A stretch of DNA of 9,574 nt. Source: Planococcus sp. (in: firmicutes). GTDB taxonomy: Bacteria; Bacillota; Bacilli; Bacillales_A; Planococcaceae. The translations under genes were made by a program, and so were the position numbers. Positions within the stretch are counted from its first letter, which is position 1. Every line of letters starts with the position of its first letter. The notes beneath the pieces were generated by a model. It searched no databases. It was given only the letters and a program-made list of their open reading frames with translations, and was not told where the DNA came from. This document shows, piece after piece, positions 5,410 to 9,574 of the stretch. The DNA lies in contig JASKZU010000341.1 of the NCBI GenBank assembly GCA_030147455.1, positions 1 to 9,574 of the forward strand. The letters are read 5' to 3'.

Positions 5410-5411
5410 AC

Positions 5412-6065
5412 TTAACCTCGGCCGCCCTTTAGAAGAGCATCAATGTCAGCAAATACTTTATCAATGTCCTGCTGTCCATCTATATTGGTCAACACGTTCT
5501 TGTCTTCATAGAAGTCAAGAAGCGGTTGAGTTTGTTGCATGTTAACTTCTAAACGCTTCGTGACGGTTTCAGGCTTGTCGTCTTCGCGTTGGTAAAGCGG
5601 ACCGCCATCTTTATCGCACACGCCTTCAGTTTGAGGCGGATTGAAAACCGTATGGTAGGCAGTTCCACAAACCTTGCAAATCCAACGGCCTGTTAAACGT
5701 GCAATTAATTCGTCTTGTTCAACTTGGATGTTTACGACATGCTCGATTCGTTTGCCAAGATCAGCTAAAAGAGATTCCAGCGCTTCAGCTTGAGGGACTG
5801 TGCGCGGAAAGCCATCCAAAAGAAAGCCTCCGTTGCAGTCCGCTTGGCTGAGTCGCTCCCGGACGATACCGATCGTCACTTCGTCAGGTACCAAAGCACC
5901 TTGATCCATGAACGACTTTGCTTCCAGGCCCAGTTCCGTGCCGCCTTTGATAGCTGCGCGGAACATATCGCCTGTCGAAATATGAGGGATGTCGTACTTC
6001 TTGACAATTTCGTCTGCTTGCGTGCCTTTGCCGGCACCGGGTAGACCCATCAACACAATGTTCAT
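5412..6065 (-). CDS. adk: Adenylate kinase
   Basis: Adk interconverts ATP + AMP and 2 ADP in the cytoplasm. The 217-residue protein starts MNIVLMGLPGAGKGTQ with the P-loop at 7-15. The AMP-binding STGDMFR and the LLDGFPRT stretch (about 82-89) follow. The long LID carries a zinc site: Cys130, Cys133, Cys150 and Asp153 (RWICKVCG and GVCDKDGG), the Cys3-Asp version seen in Bacillus. The length equals B. subtilis Adk. The frame can be extended to a TTG at 6119, but that region holds an intercistronic hairpin. GAGGGG (6080-6075) lies the right distance before the ATG at 6065, so I take the shorter form. secY ends 57 bases upstream. Downstream, where map is expected, only its remnant is found. Confidence 0.98.
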   Translation of the reverse strand: MNIVLMGLPGAGKGTQADEIVKKYDIPHISTGDMFRAAIKGGTELGLEAKSFMDQGALVPDEVTIGIVRERLSQADCNGGFLLDGFPRTVPQAEALESLLADLGKRIEHVVNIQVEQDELIARLTGRWICKVCGTAYHTVFNPPQTEGVCDKDGGPLYQREDDKPETVTKRLEVNMQQTQPLLDFYEDKNVLTNIDGQQDIDKVFADIDALLKGGRG

Positions 6066-6074
6066 ACGTTTTGC

Positions 6075-6080
6075 CCCCTC
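6075..6080 (-). promoter_or_regulatory. Ribosome binding site that fixes the adk start
   Basis: GAGGGG on the minus strand lies nine bases before the ATG at 6065, which gives the canonical MNIVLMGLPG N-terminus. The upstream in-frame TTG at 6119 has no comparable site. Confidence 0.75.
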
Positions 6081-6092
6081 AGACAATTGGAT

Positions 6093-6114
6093 AAGGAACG
6101 TTTGCACGTTCCTT
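6093..6114 (-). other. Intercistronic RNA hairpin between secY and adk
   Basis: AAGGAACG (6093-6100) and CGTTCCTT (6107-6114) form a perfect 8-bp stem with a 6-base loop, in the 57 bases between the secY stop and the adk start. No U-tract follows on the minus strand, so termination is unlikely. Roles in mRNA processing, stability or limited attenuation are possible but unproven. Confidence 0.55.
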
Positions 6115-6122
6115 GCCAATGA

Positions 6123-7418
6123 TTATTTCATAAAGCCTTTGTAATGACGTTTAACAAGTTGCGATTCCAACTGCTTCATCGTCTCTAGAGCTACACCAAC
6201 GACGATCAGCAAGCTTGTGCCGCCGATTTGCGCCGATTGGGGCAGGTTCGCGATATTGATGAAGAAAATCGGCATCACCGAGATTACTGCGAGGAAGATA
6301 GCTCCCACGAAGGTCAAACGGTACAGCACGCTTGTTAAATAATCTTGCGTATTTTTACCCGGACGGATTCCTGGAATATATGCACCTTGCTTTTTCAAGT
6401 TGTCCGCCACGTTCTCAGGGTTCACCTGGATGAACGCATAGAAATACGTGAATGCAACGATCAGTGCGACATAAATGATCATGCCAACCGGGCGCGTGTA
6501 ATCAAACGTAGTTTCAATGGCTCCTGTAAACGCGTTGGCACCAAATAAAGAAGCGATGGTTTGCGGCGTAATCATAAACGCCACTGCAAAGATTACCGGG
6601 ATAACTCCGGCCGCGTTTACTTTCAAAGGTAAGTGCGTTTGCTGCCCATTCGAGCGCTGGCCACGGCCAGCGACACGTTTGGCATACTGGATCGGAATCT
6701 TACGCAACGCTTGTTGAACGTAGATAACCAAAACAGTCACTGCAACAACTGCGAGTGCGAGCAATGCCATAATGGCAATATTGATCGGAAGCTGGTCGCC
6801 AGCTCCTTGAATCTGCTGCGCGTATAATTGGTTGATTGCTCCTGGTACTGCAGCGACAATCCCTGCGAAGATGATAATCGAAATACCGTTACCCACGCCT
6901 TTTGCCGTGATCTGCTCACCAAGCCACAATAGAAATGCTGTTCCTGCCGTCAACACGATAGCGATGACCACGTAGGTGGATACTGAACTATCTTGAATCA
7001 GTGAACCTCCATACATTTGGTTAAAGCCGTAAGACATGCCGATCGCCTGGATAAATGCAAGAACGATTGTAAAGTAACGAGTGAATTGAGCAAGTTTCCG
7101 TCTTCCGACTTCGCCTTGTTTCGCCCACTCAGCAAATTTCGGCACAACGTCCATCTGCAAAAGCTGCACGATGATCGATGCGGTAATGTAAGGCATGATT
7201 CCCATCGCCAAGATAGAGAAATTGGCAAGGGCGCCTCCACCGAAAGTATTCAAGAAACCAATCAGACCCATCTGATCGGTAGCTTGTAGTACAGACGCAT
7301 CAACGTTCGGCACCGGAACGAATGTCCCGATACGGAAGATGATGAGCATTGCTAAAGTAAAGAAGATTTTATTTCGAATATCAGATACGCGCATAAGATT
7401 AGAGATTGTCTGAAACAT
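6123..7418 (-). CDS. secY: Preprotein translocase subunit SecY
   Basis: SecY is the pore-forming subunit of the Sec translocon in the cytoplasmic membrane, working with SecE, SecG and the motor SecA. The 431-residue protein equals the B. subtilis length and shows ten hydrophobic helices, roughly at 18-36, 68-87, 115-131, 148-167, 178-194, 212-235, 268-284, 309-331, 366-386 and 398-414. Recognisable segments include FRIGTFVPVPNVD after helix 1, GIMPYITASIIVQLL in helix 2, and the cytoplasmic loops with KRVAGRGQRSNGQQTHLPLK and GIRPGKNTQDYL. The ATG at 7418 overlaps the last base of the rplO stop (TAATG) and uses GAGGTG inside rplO, which indicates translational coupling. Its position after rplO and before adk is standard for the spc operon. 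Confidence 0.98.
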   Translation of the reverse strand: MFQTISNLMRVSDIRNKIFFTLAMLIIFRIGTFVPVPNVDASVLQATDQMGLIGFLNTFGGGALANFSILAMGIMPYITASIIVQLLQMDVVPKFAEWAKQGEVGRRKLAQFTRYFTIVLAFIQAIGMSYGFNQMYGGSLIQDSSVSTYVVIAIVLTAGTAFLLWLGEQITAKGVGNGISIIIFAGIVAAVPGAINQLYAQQIQGAGDQLPINIAIMALLALAVVAVTVLVIYVQQALRKIPIQYAKRVAGRGQRSNGQQTHLPLKVNAAGVIPVIFAVAFMITPQTIASLFGANAFTGAIETTFDYTRPVGMIIYVALIVAFTYFYAFIQVNPENVADNLKKQGAYIPGIRPGKNTQDYLTSVLYRLTFVGAIFLAVISVMPIFFINIANLPQSAQIGGTSLLIVVGVALETMKQLESQLVKRHYKGFMK

Positions 7419-7858
7419 TAAAGCACCTCGGTCTGACCGCCGGCGGCTTCGATTGCTTCTTTAGCTGATGCAGAGAATTTATGAGCTTTGACTGTCAATT
7501 TCTTGTCCAGTCCACCGTTGCCAAGAATCTTGATTCCTGAACGTTCTTTGCTCACAACACCTGTTTCGATCAACAATGCAGGTGTAATTTCTGTGCCTTC
7601 TTCGAAACGGTTCAACACGTCAATGTTCACTACAGTGTAGTCTTTGCGGTTGATGTTCGTGAATCCGCGCTTAGGCAAACGACGGAACAATGGGTTTTGA
7701 CCACCCTCGAATCCAGGACGGACACCGCCGCCTGAGCGAGCGTTTTGACCTTTGTGACCTTTACCGGCAGTTTTACCAGTACCTGAACCAATTCCGCGTC
7801 CGATACGCTTGCGTGAGCTGCGTGAACCTTCTGCTGGTTTTAATTCGTGAAGTTTCAT
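7418..7858 (-). CDS. rplO: 50S ribosomal protein L15
   Basis: L15 is a late-assembling large-subunit protein whose extended N-terminal tail threads into 23S rRNA. The 146-residue product starts MKLHELKPAEGSRSSRKRIG and continues with the glycine-rich rRNA-binding tail RGIGSGTGKTAGKGHKGQ (21-38). FRRLPKRGFTNINRK follows, and the globular C-terminal part ends in AIEAAGGQTEVL. Length and motifs are normal for Bacillales. The ATG at 7858 is preceded by GGAGG with suitable spacing. Its stop codon TAA shares a base with the secY start, a tight junction likely to couple production of the ribosomal protein and the translocon. Confidence 0.98.
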   Translation of the reverse strand: MKLHELKPAEGSRSSRKRIGRGIGSGTGKTAGKGHKGQNARSGGGVRPGFEGGQNPLFRRLPKRGFTNINRKDYTVVNIDVLNRFEEGTEITPALLIETGVVSKERSGIKILGNGGLDKKLTVKAHKFSASAKEAIEAAGGQTEVL

Positions 7859-7891
7859 GTGGTTGGCACCTCCTTCTATAGAAATCAGGGA

Positions 7892-8074
7892 TTAAACTTC
7901 TTTAATAGTTACTAAGTGAGCGACTTTATCAAGCATTCCGCGAACTGCCGCGTTGTCTTGGTGCTCAACTGTTTGATGCATTTTACGCAATCCAAGTGAC
8001 TGGACAGTTTTGCGTTGTGCCGGTTTAGCACCGATCACAGATTTAGTGAGGGTAATTTCTAGTTTAGTTGCCAT
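7892..8074 (-). CDS. rpmD: 50S ribosomal protein L30
   Basis: L30 is a small large-subunit protein of the L30/L7 family. The 60-residue product begins MATKLEITLTKSVIGAKPAQRKTVQSLGLRK, the classic L30 pattern in which an N-terminal beta strand is followed by the 'S.IG....QR.T...LGL.K' signature. It ends MLDKVAHLVTIKEV. The ATG at 8074 has GGAGG a short distance upstream. Only 14 bases separate it from the rpsE stop and 33 from the rplO start, as expected in the packed spc operon. Nothing is unusual. Confidence 0.97.
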   Translation of the reverse strand: MATKLEITLTKSVIGAKPAQRKTVQSLGLRKMHQTVEHQDNAAVRGMLDKVAHLVTIKEV

Positions 8075-8088
8075 GTAATTTCCCTCCC

Positions 8089-8589
8089 TTATCCTAATAG
8101 CTCTTCTGTAGTTTTACCGCGAAGTTTTGCAACTTCATCAGCGCTTTTCAGTTGAGTCAAGCCGTTGATCGTCGCGCGCACCATGTTGATTGGCGTGTTG
8201 GAACCAAGAGATTTAGACAAGATGTCTTGTACTCCTGCAAGCTCCAATACCGCACGAACAGGTCCACCAGCGATAACACCGGTACCTGGTGAAGCAGGTT
8301 TGATAAGAATCGAGCCGGCACCGAAGCGTCCGGTTACTAGATGTGGAGTAGTTCCTTTAACCATTGGCACTTCAATCAAGTTCTTCTTCGCATCTTCAAT
8401 AGCTTTACGGATAGCTTCTGGAACTTCTTGTGCTTTACCAGTACCAAATCCGACTTTACCATTTTTGTCGCCTACAACAACCAATGCGGAGAAACGGAAA
8501 CGACGTCCACCTTTTACAACTTTCGCTACGCGGTTAATCGTAACTACGCGTTCTTCAAGTTCAAGTTTGTTTGGATCAATACGACGCAT
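8089..8589 (-). CDS. rpsE: 30S ribosomal protein S5
   Basis: S5 lies at the mRNA entry side of the small subunit and affects decoding accuracy; its N-terminal loop is the site of spectinomycin-resistance mutations in model species. The 166-residue protein starts MRRIDPNKLELEERVVTINR. VAKVVKGGRRFRF forms the loop region, followed by the double-stranded RNA-binding-type fold with GFGTGKAQEVPEAIRKA. The C-terminal domain has GTGVIAGGPVRAVLELAG and SLGSNTPINMVRAT. The length matches B. subtilis. The loop appears intact, with no deletion that would suggest spectinomycin resistance. The ATG at 8589 has a GGAGG site upstream. rplR lies 20 bases upstream and rpmD follows. Confidence 0.98.
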   Translation of the reverse strand: MRRIDPNKLELEERVVTINRVAKVVKGGRRFRFSALVVVGDKNGKVGFGTGKAQEVPEAIRKAIEDAKKNLIEVPMVKGTTPHLVTGRFGAGSILIKPASPGTGVIAGGPVRAVLELAGVQDILSKSLGSNTPINMVRATINGLTQLKSADEVAKLRGKTTEELLG

Positions 8590-8609
8590 TATATGTGTCC
8601 CTCCTTCTT

Positions 8610-8972
8610 TTAAAATTCTAATCCGTTTTCACGTGCAGCTTCAGCTAAAGCTTTCACACGTCCATGATACAGATAACCACCGCGGTCAAAAACAACTGAT
8701 GTATAGCCGTTTTCTACAGCGCGTTTTGCAATCGTTTCGCCAACTTTAGCAGCAGCTTCAAGATTGCCTTTGTTTTCAAGAGAGAAATCTTTCTCTACAG
8801 AAGATGCGCTAGCAATCGTTGCGCCGTTTACATCGTCGATCAATTGAGCGTAGATGTATTTGTTTGAACGGAAAACGTTCAAACGCGGACGTGAAGCTGT
8901 ACCCGTGATTTTAGAACGTACGCGAGCGTGACGTTTTTTACGGGATGCATTTTTATCGAGTTTCGTAATCAC
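8610..8972 (-). CDS. rplR: 50S ribosomal protein L18
   Basis: L18 binds 5S rRNA and helps dock it, with L5, onto the large subunit. With a GTG start at 8972 the protein has 120 residues, as in B. subtilis. It begins MITKLDKNASRKKRHARVR, the basic 5S-binding N-terminus, followed by TASRPRLNVFRSNKYIYAQ, then VVFDRGGYLYHGRVKALAEAARENGLEF at the C-terminus in two conserved blocks. The same frame reaches a GTG at 8981, but that codon overlaps the ribosome binding site AAAGGAG (8987-8981), so the downstream GTG, eight bases from it, is preferred. It stands between rplF and rpsE, the standard order. Confidence 0.96.
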   Translation of the reverse strand: MITKLDKNASRKKRHARVRSKITGTASRPRLNVFRSNKYIYAQLIDDVNGATIASASSVEKDFSLENKGNLEAAAKVGETIAKRAVENGYTSVVFDRGGYLYHGRVKALAEAARENGLEF

Positions 8973-8980
8973 TGAGGTCA

Positions 8981-8987
8981 CTCCTTT
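8981..8987 (-). promoter_or_regulatory. Ribosome binding site that fixes the rplR GTG start
   Basis: AAAGGAG on the minus strand lies eight bases before the GTG at 8972. It overlaps the alternative GTG at 8981, which excludes the three-residue longer form. Confidence 0.8.
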
Positions 8988-9005
8988 CAGACTGCCTAAG
9001 CAGCA

Positions 9006-9545
9006 TTATTTACCTGTTTTACCTTCTTTGCGGCGAACTTTTTCGTCTTCGTAACGGATCCCTTTGCCTTTATACGGCTCTGGCGGGCGAGTAGCGCGGA
9101 TGTTTGAAGCAAGTGCTCCAACCAATTCCTTGTTAATTCCTTTAACGACGACTTTCGTGTTGCCTTGTACTTCGATCTCGATTCCTTCTTCCGGAGTGAA
9201 TTCGACCGGGTGGGAGTATCCAACGTTCAAGACCAATTTCTTGCCTTGTAGTTGAGCACGGTAACCTACACCGACTAATTCAAGTGAACGGGCGAAGCCT
9301 TCAGAAACTCCAGTAACCATGTTCGCAAGCAATGCGCGGGTTGTACCGTGGATTGTGCGGTGGTCTTTAGAATCTGACGGGCGTGACAATGTCAAAACAT
9401 TGTCTTCCTGTACGATAGTGATATCTGAGTTGAACTGGCGAGTCAATTCGCCTTTAGGTCCTTTAACAGTTACGTTGTTATTGTCTCCGACAGTAACAGT
9501 AACGCTTGCAGGAACCTCGATTGGTTTTTTACCTACACGTGACAT
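9006..9545 (-). CDS. rplF: 50S ribosomal protein L6
   Basis: L6 binds 23S rRNA near the sarcin-ricin loop and the GTPase centre. The 179-residue product starts MSRVGKKPIEVPASVTV and shows the two tandem L6 domains. TRALLANMVTGVSEGF marks the end of the first, VGVGYRAQLQGKKLVLNVGYSHPV opens the second, and PPEPYKGKGIRY (154-165) is the C-terminal family signature, followed by a lysine-rich tail. The ATG at 9545 is preceded by GGAGG with nine-base spacing at the upstream edge of the window. rpsH would be expected just beyond. Downstream rplR begins 33 bases after its stop. Confidence 0.98.
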   Translation of the reverse strand: MSRVGKKPIEVPASVTVTVGDNNNVTVKGPKGELTRQFNSDITIVQEDNVLTLSRPSDSKDHRTIHGTTRALLANMVTGVSEGFARSLELVGVGYRAQLQGKKLVLNVGYSHPVEFTPEEGIEIEVQGNTKVVVKGINKELVGALASNIRATRPPEPYKGKGIRYEDEKVRRKEGKTGK

Positions 9546-9574
9546 TCTGTTGCACCTCCATTCGTTTGTTGCTT

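Noticed and set aside
6066..6119. An 18-residue N-terminal extension of adenylate kinase from a TTG
   Set aside because: Adenylate kinases start with the P-loop strand (MNIVLMGLPG). The ribosome binding site fits the ATG at 6065, and the extension spans a hairpin.
8165..8749. A long plus-strand open frame of 194 codons opposite rpsE and rplR
   Set aside because: It is antisense to two certain ribosomal protein genes, lacks a recognisable family, and is expected from codon-biased genes read on the opposite strand.

Overview
The window is one block of housekeeping genes, every one read from the minus strand. Transcription therefore runs from high to low coordinates. The order rplF-rplR-rpsE-rpmD-rplO-secY-adk-(map)-infA-rpmJ-rpsM-rpsK-rpoA-rplQ-ecfA1-ecfA2-ecfT is the Bacillales arrangement of the distal spc operon, the alpha operon and the energy-coupling-factor (ECF) genes. 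Strong GGAGG-type ribosome binding sites, a Cys/Cys/Cys/Asp zinc site in adenylate kinase and the protein sequences all point to a low-to-moderate GC member of Bacillales. A Planococcaceae-like bacterium is my best guess, from memory of these proteins rather than from a search.

Layout in direction of transcription. From 9574 down to 7418 are ribosomal proteins L6, L18, S5, L30 and L15, closely packed. SecY (7418-6123) starts inside the rplO stop codon, and adk follows after an intercistronic hairpin. From 5411 to 5010 there is a 402-base stretch with no intact gene, where Bacillus subtilis carries map (methionine aminopeptidase). Here it holds a shrunken map remnant with frameshifts, in-frame stops and large deletions, plus a 27-base near-palindrome and a 12-bp GC palindrome. 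Then come infA, rpmJ (too short for most ORF callers), rpsM, rpsK, rpoA and rplQ. A rho-independent terminator (2305-2331) closes the ribosomal cluster.

The 353-base gap between rplQ and ecfA1 (2343-1991) is not empty. It has an extended -10 promoter candidate, then about 120 nt of potentially highly structured RNA ending in a hairpin plus U-tract, then a second hairpin-rich stretch and a weak promoter candidate before ecfA1. The position matches that of the 'L17 downstream element' known from lactic acid bacteria and Listeria, but I cannot verify identity. ecfA1, ecfA2 and ecfT overlap one another and form the shared energising module of ECF vitamin and metal transporters. ecfT runs off the window at base 1.

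Functionally the block couples ribosome assembly (L6, L18, S5, L30, L15, L36, S13, S11, L17), translation initiation (IF-1), transcription (RNA polymerase alpha), membrane protein export (SecY) and adenylate balance (Adk) in one highly expressed region. The ribosomal genes favour A/T-ending codons, while the ecf genes look richer in G/C-ending codons. That contrast is expected for expression-level codon bias and does not by itself suggest transfer. The two points that stand out are the decayed map gene and the structured RNA region between rplQ and ecfA1.
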